Below are positions 1 through 11,607 of a DNA stretch of 64,000 nucleotides, piece after piece (the first letter of the stretch is position 1; each line of letters begins with the position of its first letter). The stretch spans positions 35,641,449-35,705,448 of the forward strand of contig NC_079491.1 of the NCBI RefSeq assembly GCF_020520425.1. Direction: 5' to 3'. The notes beneath the pieces are model-generated. The model searched no databases and was not told where the DNA came from. It worked only from the letters and a program-made list of their open reading frames with translations. The position numbers and the translations under genes are program-made. This DNA comes from Spinacia oleracea (Eukaryota; Streptophyta; Magnoliopsida; Caryophyllales; Amaranthaceae).

Positions 1-484
1 GCTAGTTCTTCGAAGAAACCCCAAATTTGTTTTCCCTAAAAAAACTCAATTGTTGTCCCCTCTCTCCCTGATTCTCTCCAAAATTCCTGCATAGATTATC
101 CAATAAATCCTAATTTAATCGACAATTGATCGAATTTTCTCAATTTGTTTGTGCTCAGTTTGTATCCTCGGGGATTTGTTCGAAAAAAGCCCGATTTCTG
201 CTGAGATTTGTTAGAGAAAAGACCGATTTCTGCTTATTGGTATCATCTTCTTTCTTATTAGATAATTTTTTTTCATTTCTTTTTTTGTGTTTTTTGCTGG
301 CGCAATTTCAATTTTGTTGGTAGATTGCGTATGTTTGTTTTTCTCTCATATCTTAATATCAGTTGTTTGTTTGAAATCGGCATAAACAAACTCTAATGTT
401 GTTAGATTGCGTAATCGTTTAATAAACTAGCTCATTTTCTTCCGCGAGTGGTAGGTAGAAAAGTGTAGTTTGCTGATTTTCCAA
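1..484. other. AT/CT-rich segment, no gene resolved
   Basis: This stretch is T- and CT-rich and holds no convincing coding sequence; the only open frame is 65 codons and compositionally simple. It resembles the leader or first-intron sequence of plant genes. If the neighbouring leftward exon at 691-820 is real, this is its first intron. No repeat boundary is visible. Confidence 0.3.
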
Positions 485-690
485 TCATCGTATTGGCCAA
501 AATGAAGCAGCAAGATTTTCCAAATACAATTTCCTCATAATTACTGATGGAGAAACCAAGACAAGCCCCCAAAGAAACGATCGTAGCGCCTTTGAATCAA
601 GATCCAAAGGTTGAAAATTAAAGACCGAATAAATCCCTCCATTAATCGCAATTAATAAAGAATTAGTGTAGGATATAGGGCAATACTTAC

Positions 691-820
691 ACTGAGAAGT
701 AGATAAGCTTTTTTGGTTTTGGATTTTTAGAGGAAATCGAACAAAATCAAGTTTCAACAATGGAGGCGAATGGGGTGTGAAGGAGGCGGATGAAACGAGG
801 AGTGGGCTAGGGTTCTTTTT
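691..820 (-). other. Possible 5' exon (UTR) of a leftward gene running off the window
   Basis: Read on the minus strand, the segment starts just downstream of a GA-rich tract and contains an ACCCTAGCCC-type leader common near plant transcription starts. It ends at a good donor, CAGT|GTAAGTATT, with the exon edge at 691. A short frame opens with ATG near 760, but its continuation through the donor is not coding-like. The call rests on leader composition plus one splice donor. The rest of the gene would lie left of position 1. A chance match is possible. Confidence 0.3.
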
Positions 821-845
821 TTGCTTTGGTATCTCATAGCCCTTT

Positions 846-893
846 TTTTTTTCTTTTTTTTTCTCTCTCTAAGTTTCTTTCTCTCTCTCATAG
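846..893. repeat. Poly-T / CT-rich low-complexity tract
   Basis: Runs of T broken by C, followed by CTCTCTCT. On the minus strand this is a GA-rich tract directly upstream of the possible leader exon at 691-820, where plant promoters often carry GAGA-like sequence. It could equally be simple microsatellite expansion. Confidence 0.6.
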
Positions 894-1351
894 TTTACCA
901 ATAGCTTATTAGGATGAGCTAGTTTATGTAGAATTAAACTAGATATACTTTTGGTATGTAATTATGTATGTACAACTAAGATATTATAGTTGGAGGGCAA
1001 GTTTAATGTATCCTAGTTTACGAGAGATTCTAGTTTATCCTATATAAGAGGGTTTATGCCTAGTTAGAAAATAAGAGAGGGAAAATACATTGGTGAGAGG
1101 AATCATCAGTTGAGGGGTTATTGTATTATTTTCCAGAAACTTAATAATACGATAATATTTGAAAGGAGGAAATCTAAATTTCCTTACAAACACTTGTGTC
1201 TTTTATTATTGTTTTTGCTATTTGATCTATATCATATTTGCGGGTTTGTTCCTAATCATTTGTGGCACGCGTTTGGTTATAACAATACGAGTAACATACA
1301 AATGAAGTATAATAGGGTGTGAGAAAGTGCAAAGATTGTTACTCTAACGAC
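894..1351. other. Noncoding AT-rich segment, possibly an old LTR fragment
   Basis: There is no convincing ORF. A TATATAAG box near 1040 sits between a block of CTAGTTTA-type repeats and a region near 1140-1210 that resembles the R/U5 part of a short copia LTR. No TG...CA pair, target duplication or primer-binding site was found, so solo-LTR identity is only a guess. Confidence 0.2.
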
Positions 1352-1427
1352 GACCTTGAGTTCCCAAATTCATGTTTCCATGAGTCCATGACCTTGAGTT
1401 TCCAAATTCATGTTTCCACGAGTCCAT
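1352..1427. repeat. Two-copy tandem duplication, 38 bp
   Basis: Two adjacent 38-bp units, 1352-1389 and 1390-1427, each start GACCTTGAGTT and end GAGTCCAT. They differ at about two positions, so the duplication is fairly recent. No function is suggested. Confidence 0.8.
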
Positions 1428-1459
1428 GAATAGACCAGTGTCAGCTACAAGCCTACAAT

Positions 1460-1738
1460 CAAAATCCGTTTTAAAATGATCTTTAAACTTTTTGTTTTAC
1501 ACGTTCCGTAATGATTTTTATATTGTGCTTATATAATTTTTGGACATGAAAATTTACTATTTTATCTTTCTTATCATAAAATATACAACTTTTCACTCAA
1601 TTTATCTTATTTTATTCTTATATCAACTACCTTTTTACTCACTTCTTTATCCATTTACCTTTTTACACTCTGTACTGTTTTGTCTAAATATTTGCAAAAT
1701 AGTAATTATAAAAATAATTTTAAAACAGAGATAATATA
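1460..1738. mobile_element. Degenerate Stowaway-like MITE
   Basis: The left side contains TCCGTTTTAAAATGATC and the right side, read in reverse, contains TCTGTTTTAAAATTAT. These make weak terminal inverted repeats of the Stowaway type around an AT-rich core. The ends resemble the better preserved element at 33005-33314. Boundaries are approximate and no clean TA duplication was confirmed. Confidence 0.35.
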
Positions 1739-1743
1739 ATGTA

Positions 1744-2002
1744 CTCCCTCTGTCCCAGAATACTCGCACCTGTTCGAGTGGACACGCTTGCCAATGCACA
1801 ACTTTGACCACCAATATCTTTAACTACAAATTATAAAAACTTATGAAATATTAATATTTTGAAAATATATGTTAAGATGAAGCCAACAATATATTATATG
1901 CTAACTTTTGTTTTCATATACTAGAAATAAAATAGGGTCAAAGTGAATTATGTGAATAGTGTAAAAAGTCAAACCGGTGCGAGTATTCCAGATCGGAGGG
2001 AG
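1744..2002. mobile_element. Stowaway MITE (Tc1/mariner type), 259 bp
   Basis: Terminal inverted repeats of about 28 bp begin CTCCCTCTGTCCCAGAATAC on the left and end in the complementary GGAGGGAG on the right. The element is flanked by TA at 1742-1743 and 2003-2004, the expected mariner-type duplication. The interior is AT-rich with no ORF. CTCCCTCYGTCCC is the signature of plant Stowaway elements, so the family call is firm. Confidence 0.9.
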
Positions 2003-2385
2003 TAAATAACTAAAAGAAAGGGAAAGGGCCAAAGGGGAGTGATACTTGGTATATATTGAGCCAATTAAAACTTTGATATTGGAGAGTATTGTAAAAATAC
2101 AGATTCCCAGTAATTCAGGAATTAGAAAATGAACATGCGTGCATACTTTACGCTTCTTTTTGGGTAATCGACTAATGACCCTTTTTCACTTGGGCGTAAA
2201 AACATAGAATGCGCAATAATAACGGACATAAATAGGGCCTTATTTGTCTTTTGGTTTATACGGAGTAGCATTTTTTTTTTTCCTTTTTCATTTCGTTAGG
2301 CATGAAACATTCTACGACGGAGTAATGCGTATGTTTTAGGGTGCATTTTTTGCGCGGGAAACTCACAATCTTATCTGAACGGCTT
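2003..2385. other. Intergenic, no feature resolved
   Basis: AT-rich sequence with a short poly-T run near 2270. No ORF, repeat edge or RNA gene is supported. Confidence 0.5.
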
Positions 2386-3294
2386 AGAGCTGTCAAAAAC
2401 TGACCCGACCTGAAAACCCGACCCGAACCGACCGAACCCGTAACCGACCATGACCCGAAATTACGGTAAAATAGGTAACCCGAAATTCGACCTGTACCCG
2501 ACCAGAAAAAACCGATAACCGATTTTAACCCGATGTTATAACACCCGAACCCGAACCCGACACCCGACCCGAAGATAACCGATAACCGAACTGACCCGAC
2601 CGAACAATGACCCGAACCCGATTTGATACCCGACCCGATATCAACCCGAAACCGATTGTAACTCGATGAAACCTGCTATTGACCCAACCTGTGACAACCC
2701 GCTACCCCATTTACCCGACCTGTTGATAACCCGACTTGTCATTGACACGACCAAATATTAACCTCAACGATAAATCTTATTTCAATTATTTATTACTAGA
2801 TAGTAGATACTGAAAATTTTAACTGTAAAATAAGTTAAACAATATTTTTTACAATATAAAATAATTAAAATGTATAGGTTAATTATCAGACCCGAGTTTG
2901 ACCCGTCCTCGAGAGTGACCCGACCTGAATTCTATCTGATAAGATTATTATCCGATCCAAACCAAGACCCAACCCCGAAAATAACTGTGTTGCAAACCGA
3001 CTTAAACCCGACTCGATAAGACCCGAATCCGAAATTACCTGCTACAAACCGACTTAAACCCGACCTGATAAGACCCGAACCCGAAATCAAACCTGACCGA
3101 AATGTGACCCGACCCGAACCCGATCTGAACCTGGGTTAGGAAAAAACCCGACATGATCCGACTTGAAATCAACCCGACCGAACCCGAAGTCAACCCGGAT
3201 GGAATATTGACCCGACACGACCCGACCTGATCATGACCCGAGACCCGAGATGACCCGACCCAAACCCGACCCGATGACCTGTTTTGACAGCTCT
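2386..3294. mobile_element. TIR element packed with ACCCGA-type short repeats
   Basis: The 909-bp segment starts AGAGCTGTCAAAAAC and ends GTTTTGACAGCTCT, which is nearly a perfect terminal inverted repeat of 14-15 bp. Nearly all of the interior consists of degenerate ACCCGA/CCCGAC hexamer-heptamer repeats, with an AT-rich gap near 2760-2890. There is no ORF. The TIRs suggest a non-autonomous DNA transposon, possibly hAT-like, but no clear 8-bp target duplication is visible (flanks AACGGCTT and CCCTTCGT). It could also be a satellite-like array bounded by a chance inverted repeat. Confidence 0.6.
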
Positions 3295-3781
3295 CCCTTC
3301 GTATTTTAAAAAGAGATATATTTTGGCCGACACGTAATTTTAAGAGAGTGAGTTGAATTTATTAAAATAAGATGCAAGTGAGTTAATAGGTGAATTATTT
3401 ATTATAATAAAAAGATGATGTGAGGAAGTGTAAGGTCCACAAAAAAGAGAGAAATATTAATATATAACTAGTTTGAAACCTATGCAATGCACAACAAAAA
3501 ACAATAAGTTAAAATACAATAACTTATACTTTATACACGAGTACTCCGTATAAGTTTATGAAAAACTCTTATACTCCGTCTATGATATCCCTAATTAGCC
3601 TAAATGTAATATCAAAGCTAAAATTAAAATTTTACTCTAACTAAGAAAAATCTTTGAAGAATATGTATACTTCGTATATGAAATTCTAAGTGTATTTTTA
3701 ATATACTGCTATTAACAAATTTACATTTTAAAAGTATTATTAATACTCTTTGGATTTCACCCATGAATGTGATCTAGTAGC
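3295..3781. other. AT-rich intergenic segment with a Helitron-like 3' end
   Basis: No ORF is present. On the minus strand the segment at about 3468-3500 ends with a degenerate short palindrome (GTGCATTGCATAGG) followed by CAAACTAG and then T. That is the layout of a Helitron 3' terminus: a hairpin, then CTRR, inserted before T. The stem is weak, so this is tentative. Confidence 0.3.
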
Positions 3782-5521
3782 AGTTGACCCACAGGGTTTT
3801 GATGATGACAGGCAAACTTAACTAATAAATTTTTAAGTTTCTATGCTAAGAAAACCAGGAGTTCCAGAGCAGGAACAAGAGAAGGCCAAAGCATGTAGAC
3901 TTGCACAATCAGAGAAACTGATCAAGCAGGCATAAATAAGTTCCTGATGGGAACATGGTTCGAGAAGTTCCAGAGGTGGAACAACCAACATGCGGAGCAG
4001 CATGGAACATGAAGACAGGAAATAAGAGTTTATTTTCTAGGATTCATGTAAGTATGTAGTAGCGTGAAAGGTAATGGAACAAGGTGTCAAAAGGAACTCG
4101 TGGAACTTAGAGTCAAAAGCATCTAAGAGTCAATGAATATGTTGCATATTATTATCGTAATCTGTAGGGATTTATTTAGAGTTTTGTTTCTTAATAAATC
4201 TCTACTTGGTTAAGAGTTTTAGATAATATGTACTAGTTATTTTAGGATAAGATTTAGTTTTAAATAAAAGATAAGTTTTAAATTAAATCAACTTTAATTA
4301 GGATTCTGATTTTAATTTCATCTTTTATTTATTTTTATCTTACCTGCTTTTGGAAAATAAAGAGTCAAAATTTAAAATACGTATAATGAGTTTGTGAGTG
4401 TTGGAACTTGTAATGCAAGTTCCTGCACGAACGAAATCTCATGTATTTATTTCACGTTTATGAAAAGGTTTTCAGTAAAATATTTTTGCATAAGAAAATA
4501 AATAAAAAGTGAGTTTTGGAAAAATATCTCCTGGATTATGTTTTGATAAAACGTTGCTTTTTCTCCAAGTATTTATTTTCTTTTTATTTCCTATTTTTAC
4601 TCTAACTGTTTTACTGTAAACGTGGTATAAGTTGTGCCCAAGACTTTGACTGCTTTCTCCCCAAGTTTCTCCCCAACTAACTGATCATGGGTAAGTGCCT
4701 AGAAGTTAGGAAACTTACTGTTAGTGGAGGAATAAGTGGGATTATGGTTAAGTCTTGTGCACGCTATAAATAGAGGCTTATATCTTCATTCCAAAGTGTC
4801 GGACTTGTGTCATTCCATAAGGGTTGGCTGTGGAATAATGTTATAGAAGAATATGTTTTTCATTCCACATTTTTGAGTCAGTTCCTACGAGTTCCAAGTT
4901 TCTACGAGTGACATGTTCCCCATTGGTTTTTCACGTGCTACATTCTAGAGGGATACTAATCAATTATCAATCATCAATATTTTGAGAGTTGGTCAAGGGT
5001 TGAGTGAACTCTTGTAATGGGGAATTGGTCAAGGGTTTGAGTGAATTCTTGTATCAAGTTTTGGGCTGGAACTTGAGTGAGTTCCTGATGTGTATGGGGC
5101 AGGAACGTGAGTGAGTTCCTGATATGTATTTGGGTAGGCTTTGAGTGAAGTCTATGAGAGAGAAGCAGAGAGGCTTTGAGGGAAGTCTAAGAGTCAAGAG
5201 ATACTTCTAGGGAAATCAGTGAGAGCGTAGTTGTTTGAGGGAACAACTATTGGGAACTTGAGTTCGTAGAGGAACTCAAGTAATGGCCAAGTTTCTTATA
5301 GGATTGTAACTGAGTTGTTGCCCTATAGTGAAAAGAGTTTGAGTTGAAATCCCTAGTGGGTCGAGGTTTTCTTTCCAGTTGGGCCCTGGAAAGTTTCCTC
5401 GTAAAATCTCTCTTGCATTGTTTCTCTACTTACTTATGTTCTTTATAATTCCGCAAAAATTGGCTAGCAAGTTCCATATTACAATTCACCCCCCCTCTTG
5501 TAGTGTTCCATCCAAATAACA
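3782..5521 (+). repeat. LARD 5' LTR
   Basis: About 1740 bp, ending AAATAACA. It matches 11608-13337 almost exactly. Relative to the right LTR it keeps 8 bp (GAACATGG near 3951) and 2 bp near 4210 that are missing on the right. The 8-bp difference lies between short ATGG repeats, consistent with slippage. GGAAC/GTTCC pentamers are very frequent. Confidence 0.9.
4765..4773 (+). promoter_or_regulatory. TATA box of LARD 5' LTR
   Basis: TATAAATAG lies about 980 bp into the LTR, followed by sequence rich in GTTCC. It is the best candidate for the element's Pol II core promoter; transcription would start about 30 bp downstream. The right LTR has the same box at 12581-12589. Confidence 0.55.
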
Positions 5522-5537
5522 ATTTGTATCAGAGCCG
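5522..5537 (+). other. LARD primer-binding site (tRNA-Met type)
   Basis: Directly after the left LTR the sequence reads ATTTGTATCAGAGCC. It matches the usual plant PBS TGGTATCAGAGCC, complementary to the initiator tRNA-Met 3' end, except at the first bases. Confidence 0.75.
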
Positions 5538-8500
5538 GAACTCGCTGATAAGCAGGCAACCCTGCTGAGTTAAGTTCCTGGAAGGAGGAACAATTACAAG
5601 AAACTTGATGAAAGGAACTCGATCCTACCCATTCAAAGGAACAAGGCAGATCTGACTTTTATTGTTGAATAAAAGTCAGTCAAGGTGTAACAGGCGATCT
5701 TCTAAGGTAAATATCTATTCCTTTAGACCTTCTTTGTGTGCATACATTAATTTATTGTGTGTTCCTTGCATTGATTCTAATGGAACTTCTGTTTTGTTTT
5801 GATTTAAAATTAAATTTGAAAAATCTAAAATCTATATTTAATAAATGATTTTTCAATTTATTTTTTCAAACTTCAGTACATTAAAATTATGTCAAGGAAA
5901 CGTATTTTGAAAAATGCATATCTGTGGAACTCGGAGTTTTTAATTTTTAGGCAACAAAATATCCTACTTATTTTTTCTCTGCCTAGGAACTATTATTTTA
6001 TATGCTTCATGAATATATTGAATATCATTTATATGAAGGCTTATTGTATCTTGGTAGTATTTGTTGTGTTGATTATTTTCTTAACAGTTACTACTAACAA
6101 GAAGGGACCCAAATCTGTTGGGTTCCCTTGACAAAGAAATTGGTACAGGAACAAACAAAGATGCACATTAATATGTCAGAGTTCCTATGAATATAAGTTC
6201 CACATTGAGGAACTCACTGGATCACTGTTGACCCACGAGTTACACTTAGTAACTCATGAGGGTGTGACATTATTAAAGATACATTACATCAGCACCCCAC
6301 TTCGGAACAAGGATCAAAATCCGAAGAGGAACTTCTAGATAAAGGAACTCATTCCAGCACCATTCCAAGGAACAGATAAAGGCTGCAACTAAAAGATCCT
6401 TAATGATATATTTAAGGTAAACATCTAATGTTTGAGATCTTTATATGCATACGCTATTTATTTAACTCAAGTTCCTGACAACGTTTTATGAAAATTATTC
6501 AAATGTATTTTGAATTTGTTTAATCGATTTTGGATCTTCTCAAATATGTTTTTGTGAGACAAATTTCAGATTCTAAAATTGATTTTACATTTATGCATTA
6601 TTTGTTTAATAAGAATGGTTCAAGGAACAAGACAAAGGAACAATGCATATAGCCACTCTTGGAACTTGGTTTCCCTGCGAAGGGAACTTTATTCTTTGGG
6701 CTACATAATCTAATGTTATATCATTTATTGTCCAAAGAACGATTTTTCCATGTATTATGAGTATATTGAATATTTATTACATGTATGCATGTTGAATCTT
6801 AGATCCAGCAGTTTAAAATAATCATTTTCTAAGATGCTAATGCTAAAAAGAAAGGAACTGAAATCATGTCAGGTTCCCAAGACCATTAATTGTTTACAGG
6901 TCTGTTAGTTTACAATTTTTGTATACTTTAATCTTCTAAATTATGCTACTTAAATATATTTATTACTAATGCATGATTATGGAACGTAGTAGAAGAGAAA
7001 TGATTTTTACAGGTTTATAACTCATGATTGAGTGTGTGTATGAAGTAAAGGAACAACATCAGAATTACACCAAGGAAAAATGAGATTCGTTGGAATAGTG
7101 AAGAGGAACTCAGGCTCGGAACTTGGAACTTCAGATGTAAACTAGTTCCAGTTCCACCAGCATGTAAGTTCCTTCCAAATATGATGGGTCATATCAACGA
7201 ATCAACTCACATGCACTATATAATTGGAAGTCACTTTGAACATCTCAAAGGAACTCAATCATGTGAAATGCTAGTAAGGTTGTTCCCTCATTTTACTTGT
7301 GTTAATTAATGTTGAATTTTTTTTATAAACCTGTTTCTCTTAAATTATTGTGCAAACTAACCTTATTTGTGTTATAGGTTTTGTTTTGGAATTTAATATG
7401 TATAAAACGCATAATAATAAGTTTCATTGATCAAAGGAACTCTTCCTAAGTTCTGGTGAAACAATCAGCGAACTCAAGGTTACAGTAACTTGATAAATGG
7501 TGCATAAACTATTTGATAGCAAATTTTTGGTGTCAAAGTTTTTCATGTACAAGTTCTTGGTTCTTGTTAACCTAAGTTCCATGGAATATATGTTTCATGT
7601 TTCTTTCGTGAAGTAACTTTTTCAGGAACATCATATTTTGTTATTATGTTTGAGTATATATATATTTATTTTAGACTAACCTGCTAATCATAACTTTGCA
7701 CAAAAGTACTACACTTGAGTGTTATTTTTTCACAGATTACTCATATTAAAATAACTCAAGATGGAGAATGGTCATGAAGACCATAGGAACATGTTCTAGC
7801 TTACTTGTAACATGAAAAATGAGGTGGCTACAACTAAGGGGGAACAACTCGTTATATCTCGACAATGATTGTTCTATGAAAGAAAATTCACTATTATCGT
7901 TTGGTTGCTACCTACAGTGGAAACTTATAACTTTTGACAGTTAAGGTAAGATTGGTTCCAAATGAAAAGTTGGTAAGTCAAGTTCCTGTTCCATTGTGAA
8001 TTTTTATTGTCGAGTAATTAATGCACATTTGTTTAGAGTTTCCAAAATTATGTTTTCTATGGTAATTTTAAAAATAAATTACATCATCAGTAATAAATGT
8101 CATAGTTGAAGGAAATCAAAGAGGGAACACATACTTTGTGGATCACAATTTGGTTCCTAACAATAATTTGATATTTCTAGGGGTTATTGAAGATGATCCA
8201 GAGTTTACAACAAATATAAAAATGTGCGTTGAAATAAGTGAATATATTACTTGTGATTGAAACTAACATGACTATTCCCAGCAACAGGTTAAAGTTTATT
8301 TCAATATTGAACTCGCAAGTTCCTGTAGAACTAATCGAGTTTCTAATGATAAAATATGTCACTATTAAAAGCAACAGTAGCCAGTTACATAAGCTCATGT
8401 CGAGGAACTTCAAACTAAGGTTCAAGTTCCAGTTCATGAAGCTGAAGATCAACTCGATCAATCAATATCATGCAACAAGTTCCACGACTGCTCTAGTAGT

Positions 8501-11500
8501 AGAGAAATTGCCAGATTCATTTATGGAGTTCTTGAGTGCACTACAACATTCATTCAATCAATTTATCAATGACTTCGGCAAAGGAACTCAGAGAAGGTTG
8601 GTTCTTAAAAGGAACAACCAGTCAGAAAGGTATTGATTTTTAGGAGACTCTTTCTCCAGTAGCTTGTTTATAAGGTAATTATATATAATCCTATGTTGCT
8701 GCACATATGGGACGTAGGTTGTTCCAAACAGAAGATGACTTCTTTTTTTCTTATAAAGAACAATGTCAAGTCCCTTCTTGAAAACTGATTTTAAAATTAA
8801 CATATTTTGTTTTCAAGAGAAACTGATTTATTAGTGATATATATACATAAATGTTGAACCTAACGAATTGTTTTATAAGGTTTCATTATCATAAGTGTTT
8901 ATATGAACATGATGAAAGAACACAACAACCACTCTCTTAATTTCTATAAAAATTAAATAGAGAGTGATATTTGAGATGATCAAATGACAAAAGCATGTCA
9001 AGGAACTTCTGAAGAATGATTGACAATATTCGATTACACATGAATGTTTCCATAAGATGTGAGGGCATCAAGATGGTGGAACTAGCACTCTAGGAACTCG
9101 AACATAAAGTCATCAAAATCAGTCCAGCACTTCAAAGAAATCATATACATGGTGAAAATTTATATAGGTAAATTTTTCTTATTCATATCATAGCATGTTT
9201 TAATGCGTTATATTGTTAACTTATTAATACAAGTGTACAAGTTTTGCAATGCATTATGTGAATATGCTTTCTTTATGATTTCATCTACTCATGGACTGTT
9301 TGGAGGATCAAGACTTAGTGAAGCATGACATGAGCATAACATAGTCTTTAACAAGAGTTTTGTTGATTTGGAACGCATACACATATTTAAATAAGGCACT
9401 TATGTATGCTTAAAGTAAATGTGTCACACTTATATTTTGTGCTGTAAAAGGAAAACGCATTATAGCTTATTTTTCCAAAGAATTATTCTTCATGCATCAT
9501 GAATTTTCTTTAAAAATCCTTCATATGAATGCATGTTATAATTTGGTTGTTGTACGTATTTATCACTGATTATATATTCTTTGGTACAACTAACAAATCT
9601 TTGTGTAAGTACTTTACTAAACTCATAAAGTAACATGAGCGTAAGAATGCAGAGACGCATCACACTCCCACAGGAACACGAGCAAGACTAGATGAAGGTT
9701 CCTAAGGGATGATTGTGAGCCATACACAAATCTTCAGAGGTATGATTGTTAAATTGTCCAATATTTAACCGCTAATAGACCAAATATTGCCATATCCATA
9801 GGTCTAAGCGAGAGGTTCCAATCAAATCTCCGAAAGTCGCATTTTACCATCCTATAACTCTTGATCAGAAGCACGAGAAAATATGACTGGAACTCAGTAT
9901 ATTCAAGCTGGATATATTTTCCTTGAAGTTCCCCAAATATGGCAAAACTGTAAGTATTTAGCTTTTGGTAAAATTAATCCCACACAATTCTTGTGTGTGA
10001 ACATAGATCAGAATTGTACATTGTGAAGGACTCTCCTAATTTCTCGTATTTTGGTTCATAATTACTTGTGCTAACTGATGAAAAGGTAAAAAGAAGAGTC
10101 ATAAGCCATGTTGTTTTGTGTGTTCCTATTACTAGTACGACAAGCAATTTTTTATATTTTTTCTTTTGATTCAATCTTCGTTTATTCTTTTTCCTTTACA
10201 ATTTTTCGTATTTGCTTAATGAAAGGACTCCTTGCCGATCTCAATTTTCCTCAAGGATGTTCCATCTTTTGTTAAGTTACACCCAATAAAATAAAATTTT
10301 ATCTTTTAAATGTTTCAATCTATCATAAACACCTAAAACACTTAAAATCTCTTTCACCTATATCCTAAAAGACTTATGCACCAATTAAGTTTTGTTCCTC
10401 ACAAAAATGTTTCCCAATATTCTCTTACCATATCAACCTATTAGAAACCACAAAAGCCAAATCAATACCACACGTTGATTTATTTTTTTCTTCAAAAACA
10501 TTCTCAAAAATTCATCACTATACAAAAACCCTCTACAAAATATTCCTCCTTTGTCACTAAATCGATGCAGCAACAACTGAGGGGGAACTAATGAGGAAGG
10601 TGATTAATAGAGCGTTAATGTACATTTTGGAAAAAAAAAAAAAAAAGTGAGATGAAAAAAAAAAAAAAAAAAAGGAGACAAAAGAAATCGAAAAAAAAGG
10701 GGAATAAATGGAGAGATATGTGAAAATAGAAAGAGAAGGGATCATAAGTTCCTACAAGCATTTCAAGTTTCCAAGTTGAAATGCAAATGAAGCTGTCTAT
10801 ACCTTAAAGAATTATCTCAAAAATTATGTAGTTCCTTCAAGATTCACATGGGAACTTACACCATAAATGTAAGTTCCTACAAAAATTGAATCAAGGAACT
10901 ATCAAAAAGCTTCAAAGAATTTATACGTACTGCTAAAGAAGAATAGAAGAAAGAAAGGAACAACGGTGTATTTTATGGCGAGGATCTTCAGTTGAAAGTC
11001 CGTAAAGAAGGAGACATGCAGAGAAACAAGTGACAAAGGAATACATTCATTAAAATCATGAGCCATGCCTAACCTTTACCTCATAAATTGCCTATCCCTG
11101 CAAAATACAAATTGATGGTGTTTATGTATTTTGAAATAATTTTTCATTATTTTTATTTTGCTTTTCTGTTTTTTTTTTTTTTTTTGGGTGAACTTATTTC
11201 TTTCTTTTCTGCTTGTTGCTAAGGAACATTGGCTTATGATAATTTCTTTTCACTTTGAATTCTATTCGCTTGAGTATGATTGTCTAAACAGTACAACATT
11301 GAGGGAGATATTTTGCTTTGTCTCTGATTCTGACTAACCATTCTCGTTAGTATGGTGCTGTGATGGGATTAAATTAATACTATTAGCTAAACCTTTTTGA
11401 TGATGCCAAAAGGGGGAAAAGAAAGGCAAACATTAAAGGCAAAATATTTTGAGTTCCTAGTCTCAAATATCTGCTTTTCTCAAGTATGTTACAACTATGT

Positions 11501-11593
11501 ATATTCTTTTAACTCTTGTAAATATTTTGTTTTAAGATTTTTATGCATGTTGGATTTATTTTCTCTATTAAGTTTGCTTGGTTTGTCATCACC
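5538..11593 (+). other. LARD interior: noncoding, with diverged internal units
   Basis: No retrotransposon domain is recognisable in any frame. GGAAC/GTTCC recurs throughout, as in the LTRs. At least three stretches are diverged copies of one unit, near 5700-6130, 6415-6900 and 9165-9600. Each opens with AGGTAAA plus an AT-rich block. The first two share a TCAAGGAA/AATGCATAT block and all three share a CATGAATATATTGAAT-like block. Homopolymer A runs occur near 10630-10672 and a poly-T run near 11170. The longest frame (8238-8636) overlaps an antisense frame and shows no family resemblance. Confidence 0.6.
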
Positions 11594-11605
11594 AAAAAGG
11601 GGGAA
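11594..11605 (+). other. LARD polypurine tract
   Basis: AAAAAGGGGGAA lies just before the right LTR, the expected place for plus-strand priming. A similar AAAAGGGGGAAAAG purine tract sits about 190 bp upstream near 11405, as is often seen in SIRE-like elements. Confidence 0.8.
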
Positions 11606-11607
11606 TT

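Noticed and set aside
2386-3294. Telomere-like array
   Set aside because: The repeat is ACCCGA-like, not the plant telomere CCCTAAA, and it is bounded by inverted repeats.
5889-6131. 80-codon hydrophobic frame in the LARD
   Set aside because: It lies in an AT-rich repeat unit and is not conserved in the related unit at 6415-6900.
8238-8636. 132-codon frame in the LARD interior
   Set aside because: The longest frame in the element, but it overlaps an antisense frame, has AT-driven composition and no resemblance to gag or any family.
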